From: Synechococcus sp. RS9916
Lineage (GTDB): Bacteria; Cyanobacteriota; Cyanobacteriia; PCC-6307; Cyanobiaceae
DNA length: 64,000 bases
Assembly (NCBI RefSeq): GCF_000153825.1
Contig: NZ_DS022299.1
Span: 1,824,869 to 1,888,868 of the forward strand
Reading direction: 5' to 3'
The position numbers were made by a program, and so were the translations under genes. Position 1 is the first letter of the stretch; every line of letters begins with the position of its first letter. Positions 42,703 through 51,818 of this stretch are shown here, piece by piece. The notes beneath the pieces were generated by a model. The model was not told where the DNA came from, made no database searches, and was given only the letters and a program-made list of their open reading frames with translations.

Positions 42703-43271
42703 GCAGCCCAGAACCCGCCGCAGTGCGGCTGTTCGACCGCCTCAACGCAGGAGCCGCCTGGCTGGCCCGCTGGGCCGTGTTGCTGATGCTGGCCATCGGC
42801 ATCTGGAACGTGATCGGCCGTTACCTGGGATCGGCGATCGGCATCAACCTCAGCTCCAACGGACTGATCGAAGCCCAGTGGTACTTGTTTGATCTCATCT
42901 TCCTGCTGGGGTTGGGGTGGACCCTGCAAAAAGGTGGGCACGTTCGGGTGGATGTGCTCCAAAGCCGTTGGCCTGAACGTCGGCGCCAGCGCCAGGAATT
43001 GCGAGGGATTCTTCTGCTTCTGCTGCCCTTTGCCTTTGGGGTGATGGCGATTGCGATCGCTCCAGCCCTACGCGCCTGGAGCATCGGTGAACTGTCACCG
43101 GACCCCGGCGGGCTGCCCCGCACCTGGGTCAAGTCGTTGATCCCTCTGGGATTTCTGCTGCTGGGCCTCCAGGGAGTCGCTGAAGCCCTGCGCCTGCGCT
43201 GGGCCCTCAAGAAGGGCAATGAAAGGTCGCCAACAGACCCGCAACACCAAGACGGAGGGCCTGCCCTGTGA
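42699..43271 (+). CDS. TRAP transporter small permease (DctQ-type)
   Basis: 190 residues with four predicted membrane helices (WAVLLMLAIGIWNVIGRYL, YLFDLIFLLGLGWTLQKGGH, LLLLPFAFGVMAIAI, IPLGFLLLGLQGVAEAL). The KGGHVRVDV motif is typical of DctQ. It overlaps both neighbours by four bases and would form the permease with the large subunit, driven by a Na+ or H+ gradient. Confidence 0.9.
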   Translation: MSSPEPAAVRLFDRLNAGAAWLARWAVLLMLAIGIWNVIGRYLGSAIGINLSSNGLIEAQWYLFDLIFLLGLGWTLQKGGHVRVDVLQSRWPERRRQRQELRGILLLLLPFAFGVMAIAIAPALRAWSIGELSPDPGGLPRTWVKSLIPLGFLLLGLQGVAEALRLRWALKKGNERSPTDPQHQDGGPAL

Positions 43272-44659
43272 TTGAGATCGAAGCTCTCGGATGGGTGATC
43301 AGCATCGACCCCTCAGCGGTGCTGGCCCCGGGCATGTTTCTGGCCCTGATCATCGCGCTACTCAGCGGATTCCCTGTCGCCTTCTGCCTCGGCGGCGTGG
43401 GCGTGATCTTTGCATTGCTGGGCATGCTCAGCGGTGAAATCGAACCCCAGTTCGTCACCGCCTTGCCGCAGCGAATTCTGGGGATCATGGCCAACTTCAC
43501 CCTGCTGGCCATCCCCGCCTTCGTGTTCATGGGCTCCATGCTCGAGAGCTCAGGCATCGCAGAACGGCTGCTGGAAACCATGGGCCGCCTGCTCGGACGC
43601 CTGCGCGGAGGTCTAGCCCTTGCGGTGGTGCTGGTGGGCTCCCTGCTGGCCGCCACGACTGGCGTGGTGGCCGCAACGGTCACCACCATGGGGCTGATCT
43701 CCCTCCCCGCCATGCTGCGGGCCGGCTACGACAAGAGCCTGGCCACAGGTGTGATCGTGGCCTCCGGCACCCTCGGGCAGATCATTCCCCCCAGCATCGT
43801 GCTGGTGGTGCTGGGCGACCAGCTGGGCATCTCCGTGGGGGATCTGTTCATCGGAGCTCTGCTTCCGGGCCTGTTGATGTCAGCCGTGTTTGCCATCTAC
43901 GTGCTGGTGATCAGTGCGCTCAAGCCGGAATTGGCACCCCAGCTCCCCCCTGACGCAACGGGAGGCAGCACGCCATGGCAGCTGATCCAATCTGTACTGC
44001 CACCGATCGCCTTGATCGTGGCGGTGCTGGGCAGCATCTTTTTCGGCATTGCCACGCCCACAGAAGCCGGTGTGATCGGTGCCGTCGGCGCCATGCTTCT
44101 TGCCGCTCTCAACGGAGGCTTCAGCCGCAGCCAACTCTCAGGGGTCTGCGAAAGCACCATGCGCACCACCGCCATGGTGATGGCGATCCTGATGGGCTCC
44201 ACCGCTTTCAGCCTGGTGTTCCGCGGCGTCGGGGGCGATCAACTGATCTCCGACCTGCTGCTCAACCTGCCTGGCGGCCGAATCGGCTTTTTGGTGTTCA
44301 GCATGTTGATCATTTTTCTGCTGGGCTTCTTCATCGATTTCTTCGAAATCGCCTTCATTGCAGTGCCCCTGCTCTTGCCCGCCGCCCGGCAACTACTGGG
44401 ACCTGAGGCCCTGGTGTGGTTCGGCGTGATGATCGGCGCCAACTTGCAGACCTCCTTCCTCACACCGCCCTTCGGCTTCGCCCTCTTCTATTTGCGCGGA
44501 GTCTCACCCGATGAGGTGAGCACGCGCGACATCTACAAAGGAGCGCTGCCCTTTGTAGGTCTCCAGGTGGCGGTGCTGGCTCTGATCATTGCCGTGCCAG
44601 GGCTGGTGGACTGGTTACCGCGCCTAGCCGGCTCCATGGCCCCCGGGCCGCTCACCTGA
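43268..44659 (+). CDS. TRAP transporter large permease (DctM-type)
   Basis: 463 residues with a GTG start overlapping the DctQ stop (GTGA). About 12 membrane helices; the DctM signatures are GFPVAFCLGGVGVIFALLG, LAIPAFVFMGSMLESSGIAE, GTLGQIIPPSIVLVVLGDQL and NLQTSFLTPPFGFALFYLRG. It is the transport subunit of the TRAP system with 41578 and 42699. Length and composition are normal for the family. Confidence 0.93.
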   Translation: MIEIEALGWVISIDPSAVLAPGMFLALIIALLSGFPVAFCLGGVGVIFALLGMLSGEIEPQFVTALPQRILGIMANFTLLAIPAFVFMGSMLESSGIAERLLETMGRLLGRLRGGLALAVVLVGSLLAATTGVVAATVTTMGLISLPAMLRAGYDKSLATGVIVASGTLGQIIPPSIVLVVLGDQLGISVGDLFIGALLPGLLMSAVFAIYVLVISALKPELAPQLPPDATGGSTPWQLIQSVLPPIALIVAVLGSIFFGIATPTEAGVIGAVGAMLLAALNGGFSRSQLSGVCESTMRTTAMVMAILMGSTAFSLVFRGVGGDQLISDLLLNLPGGRIGFLVFSMLIIFLLGFFIDFFEIAFIAVPLLLPAARQLLGPEALVWFGVMIGANLQTSFLTPPFGFALFYLRGVSPDEVSTRDIYKGALPFVGLQVAVLALIIAVPGLVDWLPRLAGSMAPGPLT

Positions 44660-44697
44660 AGATCTCCGTAGAGTTCACCTCAGCGCGCGATTCGGTC

Positions 44698-46470
44698 ATG
44701 GTCACGGCAAGCCTGAGCAGCAAGGATCCTTCCGCTGTGACCCCCCGCCTGTCGCTTCAGTGCGAAGCGATCGCGGCCGACACCACCACGATCCGTTCCC
44801 TCGACTGGGACCGCAGCCGTTTCGACATCGAATTCGGCCTGCGCAATGGCACCACCTACAACAGCTTTTTGGTGCGCGGCGAGCGCACCGCGCTGATCGA
44901 TACCAGCCACGCAAAATTCCGCGACAGCTGGATTCCCCTGCTGCAGGGAGAGATCGACCCCAAAAGCATCGATGTGCTGATCGTCAGTCACACCGAACCC
45001 GATCACTCCGGCCTGATTGGCGATCTGATCGATCTCAACCCCGACATTGAGATTGTCGGATCGAAAGTAGCGATCCAGTTTCTGAACAACCAGGTGCACC
45101 GGCCGTTCAAATCCCGGGCAGTGAAAAGCGGCGAAGAGCTGGATCTGGGCACCAATCCCAGCAGCGGCGTGCACCACCGCTTCGAATTCCTCAGTGCGCC
45201 AAACCTGCACTGGCCCGACACGATCTTTTCCTTCGATCACGGCACCGGCATCCTCTACACCTGCGATGCCTTCGGCCTGCACTACTGCTCCGACGCCGTC
45301 TTTGACAGTGATCCCGGAGCGATCGCTCCCGACTTCCGCTTCTATTACGACTGCCTGATGGGGCCCAACGCCCGCAGCGTGCTGCAGGCCCTCAAGCGCA
45401 TGGATGGCCTGCCGGAGATCAACACAATCGCCGTTGGTCACGGGCCGCTGCTGCGTGAGCATCTGCAGCATTGGATCAACGACTACCGCGAATGGAGCGG
45501 ACAACGCAGCAAAGGCGAAAGCTATGCCGCCGTTTGCTACTTGAGCCAATACGGATTCTGCGATCGCATCAGCCAGGCGATTGCCCATGGCATCGGCAAG
45601 GCAGAAGCCCAGGTGCAACTGGTGGATCTTCGCGCCACCGATCCCCAGGAACTCACAGCCCTGATTGGTGAAGCCAAAGCGGTGGTGGTACCGACCTGGC
45701 CCGCCAATCCGGATGCCGACCTGCAGAGCTCGATCGGCACCCTGTTGGCCGCTCTGAACAGCAAGCAGTGGGTGGGGGTCTACGACGCTTTCGGCGGTGA
45801 CGATGAGCCGATTGATGCCGTGGCCGGCCAGCTACGGGGCCAGGGCCAGAAGGAAGCCTTCGCGCCCCTGCGTATTCGCCAGCTGCCATCGGGCGCTGAC
45901 TACCAGCGCTGCGAGGAATCCGGCACCGACCTGGGCCAATTGCTCACGCGCGAAAAAACGATCGCGGCGATGAAGAGCCTGGATGGGGACCTCGACAAAG
46001 CATTGGGTCGCCTCAGTGGTGGCCTGTATGTGGTGACCGCCAGCCAGGGCGAAGGTGACAGCCTCCGCCGCAGCGCCATGGTGGCCAGCTGGGTGAGCCA
46101 GGCCAGCTTCAGCCCCCCCGGACTGACCGTGGCGGTAGCCAAAGACCGAGCGATCGAAACCCTGATGCAAGTGGGCGATCGCTTCGTGCTGAATGTGCTG
46201 CGGGAAGACAATCACCAACCTCTGTTGCGTCACTTCCTCAAGCGCTTCCGCCCCGGAGCCGATCGCTTTGAAGGCATGAACGTGCTGGAAGGTGTCGCCG
46301 ATGGCGGCCCGGTACTCGGCGATGCCCTGGCCTACCTGGGCTGCCGGGTGGAGCAGCGCCTTGAAGGCCCCGACCACTGGATCATCTATGCCGTGGTGGA
46401 GCAAGGCAACGTGGCCGACACCGAAGCGGTCACCGCCGTGCACCACCGCAAGGTTGGCAACCACTACTGA
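44698..46470 (+). CDS. flv3: Flavodiiron protein Flv3
   Basis: 590 residues: a metallo-beta-lactamase-like diiron domain (~35-265), a flavodoxin domain (~275-425) and a C-terminal flavin reductase (~430-590, the cyanobacteria-specific fusion). Diiron ligands are canonical: His98, Glu100, Asp102 and His103 in SHTEPDHSG, a later Asp in YTCDAFG, and His in AVGHGPLL. Flv1/Flv3 reduce O2 to water with electrons from photosystem I, protecting against fluctuating light. Canonical ligands here against their loss in the gene at 47003 identify this one as Flv3. A small membrane gene lies between the two. Confidence 0.92.
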   Translation: MVTASLSSKDPSAVTPRLSLQCEAIAADTTTIRSLDWDRSRFDIEFGLRNGTTYNSFLVRGERTALIDTSHAKFRDSWIPLLQGEIDPKSIDVLIVSHTEPDHSGLIGDLIDLNPDIEIVGSKVAIQFLNNQVHRPFKSRAVKSGEELDLGTNPSSGVHHRFEFLSAPNLHWPDTIFSFDHGTGILYTCDAFGLHYCSDAVFDSDPGAIAPDFRFYYDCLMGPNARSVLQALKRMDGLPEINTIAVGHGPLLREHLQHWINDYREWSGQRSKGESYAAVCYLSQYGFCDRISQAIAHGIGKAEAQVQLVDLRATDPQELTALIGEAKAVVVPTWPANPDADLQSSIGTLLAALNSKQWVGVYDAFGGDDEPIDAVAGQLRGQGQKEAFAPLRIRQLPSGADYQRCEESGTDLGQLLTREKTIAAMKSLDGDLDKALGRLSGGLYVVTASQGEGDSLRRSAMVASWVSQASFSPPGLTVAVAKDRAIETLMQVGDRFVLNVLREDNHQPLLRHFLKRFRPGADRFEGMNVLEGVADGGPVLGDALAYLGCRVEQRLEGPDHWIIYAVVEQGNVADTEAVTAVHHRKVGNHY

Positions 46471-46480
46471 GCGGTCTGCA

Positions 46481-46927
46481 GTGCCATCCCCACCAGAGTT
46501 TCTGCCTGAAACCCAGGCCTATCTGAGACGTTGCCAAAGCCCAGACGACCTCGCTCGCTTACTGCGCGAGCGGGAAGGCAGGGTGCTGAATCTGTTCATG
46601 CAGGCCAACCGTCACGTTGTTGGCAGCAATAAAGCGAGAAGCCTCGCCATCTATTTGGCCGGTCTCACTCTTGGAGCCTTCTTCAGTGCGGCGTCTCAGC
46701 CCCTGTTTCTGACCCTTTTCGGGATCACGATGGCGGTGGTGCTTATCCGGCTGCGCAGAGACCGGGCCATCGACCGCGCCGTCAAAACGCGCATCGCCAA
46801 CTTGCAATCGCTCGGACTGGTCAACTGTGCGCTGTCGCACCATCACGCAGACACGATCGAGGGGATGGAAGCAGCCCTCGGTCTCTCGTCACAGCCGGTC
46901 CCCTCAATGCCACACCACGACACGTAA
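46481..46927 (+). CDS. Small two-helix membrane protein between flv3 and flv1
   Basis: 148 residues from a GTG at 46481, ten bases after the flv3 stop; the open frame extends upstream inside flv3 but without start features. Two adjacent hydrophobic helices (ARSLAIYLAGLTLGAFFSAA and PLFLTLFGITMAVVLIRL) are flanked by basic residues, giving a hairpin anchor with a cytoplasmic N-terminal helical region (ETQAYLRRCQSPDDLARLLR). No family recognised. Its place between the flavodiiron genes suggests co-expression; an involvement in Flv1/3 function or membrane attachment is speculation. Confidence 0.75.
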   Translation: MPSPPEFLPETQAYLRRCQSPDDLARLLREREGRVLNLFMQANRHVVGSNKARSLAIYLAGLTLGAFFSAASQPLFLTLFGITMAVVLIRLRRDRAIDRAVKTRIANLQSLGLVNCALSHHHADTIEGMEAALGLSSQPVPSMPHHDT

Positions 46928-47002
46928 AAGCGTGCATCCATCCAGGCCACTGATCACAGCCAAACCCCAGGCCCATCGAGAGCTCAACGAGGATCAACAG
47001 CA

Positions 47003-48844
47003 ATGACGGCAGCATCCATGCACAACCAGGCCGCGGGCGAACGTCAGGTGATCACCCTGCCGGTGAGCGATGGACTGATCAGCCTGCGGGGCCTCAGCCC
47101 TCAGCGACTGCGTTTCGAACTGGAGTACGCCCTTGAACGGGGCAGCACCGCCAACAGCTTCCTGTTTGCCGCAGGCTCCGACACAACCGGTCAGCAACGG
47201 GCGGCAGTGCTGGTGCACCCCCCCGGTGCGGCTTACGCCGATGTGTTCCTTCCGGCCTTGGCTGCTGCCCTCCCCAGCAACTGCAGTGAACTGCTGGTGG
47301 TGGTGGGTCACGTGAATCCCAACCGGGTCGCCCTGCTGCGCAGCCTGGCCGAGGTGTATTCCCAACTGACCCTGATCTGCTCCAACCCCGGAGCGAAGCT
47401 GCTGCAGGAGCTGTGGCAACAGCGCAAACCGCTACCACCGGGCGAAGTCGACAACCGGCCTCCCCTACCGGCCCTGCCACCCCTGCAGGTGATCCGCCAG
47501 GAGCAACGCCTGCCGCTGAGCCATGGTCACAGCCTGCAGTTGCTGCCGGCCCCAACCCCCCGCTGGCCGGGAGGGCTGCTCGCCTTCGAAGAACAAGGCG
47601 GCCTGCTGATGAGCGACAAGCTCTTTTCTGCCCATGTCTGCACTGCCGATTGGGCCGAAAGCAACCGCAACGCCACCGAGGAAGAACGCCGCCATTTCTA
47701 TGACTCCCTGATGGCGCCCATGGCCACCCAGGTGGATGCCGTGGTCGAGCGCCTGGAGGAGCTCGACATTCGCACCATCGCTCCCGGCCACGGCCCGGCG
47801 ATTGAAGCGAGCTGGCGCAGCCTGCTCAGCGATTACCGCCGCTGGGGCGAAAGCCAACAGAAGGCCGCCCTCAATGTGGCCCTGCTGTTTGCCAGCGCCT
47901 ACGGCAACACCGCCGCGATCGCTGATGCCCTGGCCCGTGGTGTCAGCCGCACGGGCGTGAGGGTCACCAGCCTCAACTGTGAGTTCACACCGGCCGATGA
48001 ACTGGTGGCCACGATCCGCTCCGCTGACGCGATCCTGATTGGCTCACCAACCCTGGGCGGCCACGCCCCAACGCCGATCGTGTCGGCGTTGGGAACGGTG
48101 CTGGCAGAGGGCGATCGCAGCAAACCGGTGGGGGTGTTCGGCAGCTTCGGCTGGAGTGGCGAGGCCCTCGATCTACTGGAGAACAAGCTGCGCGATGGCG
48201 GCTTCAGCTTTGGCTTCGAACCGATCCGAATCAAGTTCAGCCCCGATGCCGCCACCGTGCGCACCCTGGAGGAGACCGGCACCCGCTTCGCCCGCGACCT
48301 TCAGCAGGAGCAGCGCAAACAGCAACGCCGCAGTGCCGGAGGCTTGAGTGAAAGCCGGAGCGATCCCGCCGTTCTGGCCCTGGGCCGCGTGGTGGGCTCC
48401 CTGTGCGTGCTCACCGCCCGCAAAGGCGCTGGAGACGCAGCGCAGACCGGCGCCATGGTGGCCAGCTGGGTGAGCCAGGCCAGCTTCACACCCCCCGGGC
48501 TGACCGTGGCAGTCGCCAAGGATCGCGCCGTGGAAGCCCTGCTGCACAAAGGCGACCGCTTCGCCCTCAATGTGCTGGCGGAAGGGCGGGAAACCGGGCC
48601 GATGAAACAGTTCCTGCAACCCTTCGCCCCCGGCGCCGACCGCTTTGCAGGCCTGGAGCTGGACACCAGCCCCAACGATCAGCCCTTACTGCCAGAAGCC
48701 CTCGCCTGGCTCGATGGAGAGGTGAAACAGCGGATGGAATGCGGCGACCACTGGCTGATCTACGCGGAAGTGAGCCATGGCGGCCTGGTGGATGGCGAAG
48801 GCACCACGGCCGTGCACCGTCGCCGCAGCGGCGCCAATTACTAA
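47003..48844 (+). CDS. flv1: Flavodiiron protein Flv1
   Basis: 613 residues with the same three-domain layout as Flv3: diiron-type domain, flavodoxin (VALLFASAYGNTAAIADALA) and flavin reductase (SLCVLTARKGAGDAAQTGAM, ASWVSQASFTPPGLTVAVA). The diiron-ligand stretch reads VVGHVNPNRVA, His103-x-Asn105-x-Asn107-Arg108, so two acids and the last His are replaced. Such neutral/basic replacement marks the Flv1-type subunit, thought to work with Flv3. The start is ATG 47003; an ATG at 47018 is an alternative. A weak hairpin follows the stop. Confidence 0.9.
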   Translation: MTAASMHNQAAGERQVITLPVSDGLISLRGLSPQRLRFELEYALERGSTANSFLFAAGSDTTGQQRAAVLVHPPGAAYADVFLPALAAALPSNCSELLVVVGHVNPNRVALLRSLAEVYSQLTLICSNPGAKLLQELWQQRKPLPPGEVDNRPPLPALPPLQVIRQEQRLPLSHGHSLQLLPAPTPRWPGGLLAFEEQGGLLMSDKLFSAHVCTADWAESNRNATEEERRHFYDSLMAPMATQVDAVVERLEELDIRTIAPGHGPAIEASWRSLLSDYRRWGESQQKAALNVALLFASAYGNTAAIADALARGVSRTGVRVTSLNCEFTPADELVATIRSADAILIGSPTLGGHAPTPIVSALGTVLAEGDRSKPVGVFGSFGWSGEALDLLENKLRDGGFSFGFEPIRIKFSPDAATVRTLEETGTRFARDLQQEQRKQQRRSAGGLSESRSDPAVLALGRVVGSLCVLTARKGAGDAAQTGAMVASWVSQASFTPPGLTVAVAKDRAVEALLHKGDRFALNVLAEGRETGPMKQFLQPFAPGADRFAGLELDTSPNDQPLLPEALAWLDGEVKQRMECGDHWLIYAEVSHGGLVDGEGTTAVHRRRSGANY

Positions 48845-48935
48845 GCCGACAAGGGAGTGGAAACTCCCCTTTCACCCTCTAACTCATACTCATAACGACT
48901 TCGGGCTAGCATGAAGGCATCGATAAGGCATTGCC

Positions 48936-49649
48936 ATGGATCTCTCTAAGCCCTCCACCCACGCCAACCTCGAAGCCGCTTTTGGCGGCGAGAGCATGGC
49001 CAACCGCAAATACCTCTTCTTCGCCAACGTCGCCAAGCAACTGGGCCACAACGACCTGGCGAAGCTGTTCCGCGACACAGCCGCCCAAGAGACAGAACAT
49101 GCTTTTGCGCATTTCCGCCTGCTCCATCCCGAGCTCGCAATCGAGGACGCAGGCAGCCTCAGCGATGAACAGAAACAGGCAATTCTGAGCCGCTGCCTGG
49201 AACTGGCCATTGAAGGGGAAACCTATGAGTACACAACGATGTACCCCGAGTTCGCCGACCAGGCACGCAAAGACAGGGATAGCGGCGCGGAAACCGAATT
49301 CACCGAACAGGCCGAGGAATCCGCAGAGCACGCCGGCCTGTTTCGAACCGCAGCCAAGAACTTCGGGCTGCTCACACCGATCGAGAAGCATCACGCCGAG
49401 ACCTACGGGGTGGCTCTCGAGGCCCTGCAGGGCAAAGGAAAGGCTGGTGCAGCCGACGAGCCCGTTCCTGGCAAGTGGATCTGCAAGCTTTGCTCAATGA
49501 TCTACGACCCCGCCGAAGGCGACCCCGACTCGGGGATTGCCCCCGGCACGCCTTTCGAAGCGATCCCCGACGACTGGAGCTGCCCCATTTGCGGCGCTCG
49601 CAAGGCCAGCTTTGTGCCCTACCGGGAAGCAGAGCTCAAGGCCGCCTGA
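48936..49649 (+). CDS. Rubrerythrin with C-terminal rubredoxin domain
   Basis: 237 residues. The diiron four-helix bundle (~1-145) carries Glu and His ligands in QETEHAFAH and [10 protein letters not shown], plus [14 protein letters not shown]. The C-terminal ~50 residues are a rubredoxin with two CxxC knuckles ([12 protein letters not shown] and [13 protein letters not shown]) for one iron. Rubrerythrins reduce peroxide; location after the flavodiiron genes makes an oxidative-stress cluster, though it has its own ~90-bp upstream gap. Domain order (diiron then rubredoxin) is the classical one. Confidence 0.93.
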   Translation: MDLSKPSTHANLEAAFGGESMANRKYLFFANVAKQLGHNDLAKLFRDTAAQETEHAFAHFRLLHPELAIEDAGSLSDEQKQAILSRCLELAIEGETYEYTTMYPEFADQARKDRDSGAETEFTEQAEESAEHAGLFRTAAKNFGLLTPIEKHHAETYGVALEALQGKGKAGAADEPVPGKWICKLCSMIYDPAEGDPDSGIAPGTPFEAIPDDWSCPICGARKASFVPYREAELKAA

Positions 49650-49700
49650 TCCGGATCAGCCCATTCAGACTCAGCAAAAGCCTTTTGCACGGCCCCTGCC

Positions 49701-50225
49701 ATGTCGGCCACTTTTCCGGATCTGTTGGTGATCGCCGCCAGCAACGGCGAAAACCTCAAACTGGCCCAGCGCTTCGCCTCCCAGGCCAGCGCCCTGGGCC
49801 AAACGGCGGAGGTGTTGGACCTCACCACGGTTGACCTGCCACTGTTCACCCCGCGCATGCAGCAGCAGGGAAGCCCAGAGGCGGTTGCCGCTCTCGAGCA
49901 GCAACTGATGACCGCCCCGCGCTGGGTGATCTGCGCACCGGAATACAACGGCTCCATTCCGCCAAGCCTTAGCAATGCCATCGCCTGGCTCTCGGTGCAA
50001 GGCAACGACTTCCGAGCACTATTCAATGGCAGGCCCATCGCCATGGCGACATTTTCTGGTGGCGGCGGCATGGAATTGCTGGTGTCGCTGCGCATCCAAC
50101 TCACCCACCTGGGGGCACAAGTCGTGGGTCGCCAACTGCTGAGCAATCACGCCAAACCACCGCAAGACGAGAGCATCAACGACCTGCTCCAACGGCTGCT
50201 GCAGATGGAGCCGCTGCAGCTCTGA
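49701..50225 (+). CDS. NAD(P)H-dependent FMN reductase family protein
   Basis: 174 residues with a flavodoxin-like fold: the phosphate loop ASNGENLKLAQRF, the LTTVDLPLFTP strand and the family signature CAPEYNGSIPPSLSNAIAWL. These enzymes reduce quinones, azo dyes or flavins. It starts 51 bases after rubrerythrin and precedes the pirin gene, a small redox group. The exact substrate is not predictable. Confidence 0.88.
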   Translation: MSATFPDLLVIAASNGENLKLAQRFASQASALGQTAEVLDLTTVDLPLFTPRMQQQGSPEAVAALEQQLMTAPRWVICAPEYNGSIPPSLSNAIAWLSVQGNDFRALFNGRPIAMATFSGGGGMELLVSLRIQLTHLGAQVVGRQLLSNHAKPPQDESINDLLQRLLQMEPLQL

Positions 50226-50260
50226 GCCAAGCCCAAGCGCACGCTCACCTCGACATCCCG

Positions 50261-50995
50261 ATGACCCAAACCACGCCTGCAACCACGTCATCACCGCTGT
50301 TCCGCCCCGCCGGCGAACGCTTCCACAGCCAGCGGGGTTGGCTGGACTCTTGGCACAGCTTCTCCTTTGCCGGCCATCACCATCCCGACTGGATGGGCTT
50401 CGGGCCGTTGCAGGTGATCAACGACGACACCATTGCCGCCGGTGAGGGCTTTGAAATGCACCCACACCGAGACATGGACATCATCACGGTGATGGTGGAA
50501 GGACAGCTCAACCACCGCGACTCCATGGGCAACAGCGGAGTCATCCGCGCTGGAGACGTGCAGCGCATGACCGCAGGCACCGGCATCGTGCACAGCGAAA
50601 TCAATGGCGGCACCACCCCCTGCCGGCTCCTGCAGATCTGGATCGAACCAGGGCAGAACAACCTGCCTCCCAGCTACGAACAACGCAGCTGCCCAGCGGG
50701 ATCGGAGTGGACAGCGCTGATCGCCCCTGACGCCGCAGACGTCATGGCCATCGCCAGGCCGGTGCGGCTCTGGCGGGCAATGCCCAAGACAGGGCAGACG
50801 TTGCCGCTGCCAGCGAGTGTCCCGCACGTGGGATGGCTGCAGGTGATCGACGGTCAGCTCGAACTCTCCACGCAACAAGGAACCCGCACCCTGCTGCATC
50901 GGGGCGACGGCGTGGGATTCAGCAACACAGACACCATCCACAGCATCACCAGCCAGAGCGAAGGGTGCGATGTTCTGCTGTTTGGCCTGACTTAA
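50261..50995 (+). CDS. Pirin-family cupin protein
   Basis: 244 residues with two cupin folds. The N-terminal metal site is present: HPHRDMDIITVM and later GTGIVHSE, giving His, His, His and Glu. Pirins can act as quercetin dioxygenases or redox-sensitive regulators; the role here is not known. The C-terminal cupin (GWLQVIDGQLEL, RGDGVGFSN) lacks the metal-binding set, as usual. Confidence 0.9.
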   Translation: MTQTTPATTSSPLFRPAGERFHSQRGWLDSWHSFSFAGHHHPDWMGFGPLQVINDDTIAAGEGFEMHPHRDMDIITVMVEGQLNHRDSMGNSGVIRAGDVQRMTAGTGIVHSEINGGTTPCRLLQIWIEPGQNNLPPSYEQRSCPAGSEWTALIAPDAADVMAIARPVRLWRAMPKTGQTLPLPASVPHVGWLQVIDGQLELSTQQGTRTLLHRGDGVGFSNTDTIHSITSQSEGCDVLLFGLT

Positions 50996-51011
50996 ACAAG
51001 CAGCCGCGCAA

Positions 51012-51033
51012 GGCACACCACAGGTGGTGTGCC
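51012..51033. other. Perfect inverted repeat after the pirin gene
   Basis: GGCACACCAC and GTGGTGTGCC are separated by AG, 17 bases after the pirin stop. There is no T-run, so it could be a weak transcript end, an operator or an mRNA-stabilising hairpin. Apart from this and the small gene at 51088 the 248-bp gap to 51244 holds nothing I can name. Confidence 0.5.
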
Positions 51034-51087
51034 CGGACGACCACACCAACCATCAATAAGCGTGACAGCCGTAGCGAGGAGCACAGC

Positions 51088-51204
51088 ATGGAGGCGAAAC
51101 AAGCCCATCAGCCGCAGTGGTTTCAGCCGTTTCAACGCCCATGTTGTGGTTGCGTGACGGTGATCCCAAAGACATTGCAAAAGTCACAAGCACACCAGAT
51201 TTAG
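51088..51204 (+). CDS. Candidate 38-residue protein with CCxC motif
   Basis: ATG at 51088 with GAGGA seven bases upstream, stop at 51202-51204. The product begins MEAKQAHQPQWFQPFQRPCC, continues GCVTVIPKTL, and has three cysteines in CCGC and aromatic residues. Nothing is known of it; the ribosome site and codon pattern make it plausible but not certain. Confidence 0.4.
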   Translation: MEAKQAHQPQWFQPFQRPCCGCVTVIPKTLQKSQAHQI

Positions 51205-51243
51205 TGTCCTGAAATAGCGGCGTGAAGAGACCTCCTCAACCCA

Positions 51244-51447
51244 ATGGGATCTGAGACCGCTGCTCGCACCATTCGCTACCGCGGCTTTGTGCTGTTGGAA
51301 GAAACCAACCGATCCTGGAATGTGAGACCGGAACGCAGCCCGATGACCGTGCTGCCCTTTCGCACACCCACCTGCTCGCTGGAGGATGTGAAAGCGTTGG
51401 TCGACTGGAAACTGTCACAAGAAGACCAGCTGATCGGGGTCGCCTGA
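51244..51447 (+). CDS. Conserved-looking 67-residue protein, unknown function
   Basis: Product begins MGSETAARTIRYRGFVLLEE and has WNVRPERSPMTVLPFRTPTC and a short C-terminal helix. The mixed strand/helix pattern and length resemble the small cyanobacterial hypothetical proteins common in this group, but I cannot name a family. A hairpin spans its stop codon. Confidence 0.65.
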   Translation: MGSETAARTIRYRGFVLLEETNRSWNVRPERSPMTVLPFRTPTCSLEDVKALVDWKLSQEDQLIGVA

Positions 51448-51456
51448 CCCCGATCA
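51431..51456. terminator. Perfect hairpin across the stop codon of the 51244 gene
   Basis: TGATCGGGGTC and GACCCCGATCA form an 11-base perfect stem with a GCCT loop; the TGA stop (51445-51447) starts in the loop. It lies between convergent genes and has no T-run on either side. It may act as a bidirectional transcript end. Confidence 0.55.
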
Positions 51457-51504
51457 GCCCACTATTGACTTTCAGCCTTGAATCAAACCAAGGCGACCTC
51501 AGCC

Positions 51505-51723
51505 TCAGGCAGCCTGGGGTGGAGGAGTGGGTGAATCCTGCACCTGGAAAGGAAGCACCAGGGTGGCCCAGCGCTCAGGGCGGTCAGGACGCTGACGGCG
51601 GGCCTGCCGCACACCGAAAGGCACACGCACCACGTTGGTGCCTTCCATGCGCAAGGTGTGTCCCCGCTCCAATGCTGATTCCAAGCAATCGGGCAGTGCC
51701 GGCGTGGTGGATTTGATGGTCAT
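51505..51723 (-). CDS. Small 72-residue protein, unknown function
   Basis: ATG 51723; product begins MTIKSTTPALPDCLESALER, then HTLRMEGTNVVRVPFGVRQA and RWATLVLPFQVQ. The strand-rich composition and clean start suggest a real gene; no family is recognised. It lies downstream of gcvP on the same strand with a 95-bp gap. Confidence 0.6.
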   Translation of the reverse strand: MTIKSTTPALPDCLESALERGHTLRMEGTNVVRVPFGVRQARRQRPDRPERWATLVLPFQVQDSPTPPPQAA

Positions 51724-51818
51724 GTCCCCCCTGCGATGAAGCAGATGCCGAACAGTGTGGAAACACTTTTCGTTCTGCAGATGAAACCGAAAGGTATTTT
51801 TCCGATTTCGATGAAAAT

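Noticed and set aside
51748-51818. Glycine riboswitch controlling gcv genes
   Set aside because: The operon's 5' end is at 56527, and neither that region nor the gene gaps show a recognisable glycine aptamer.
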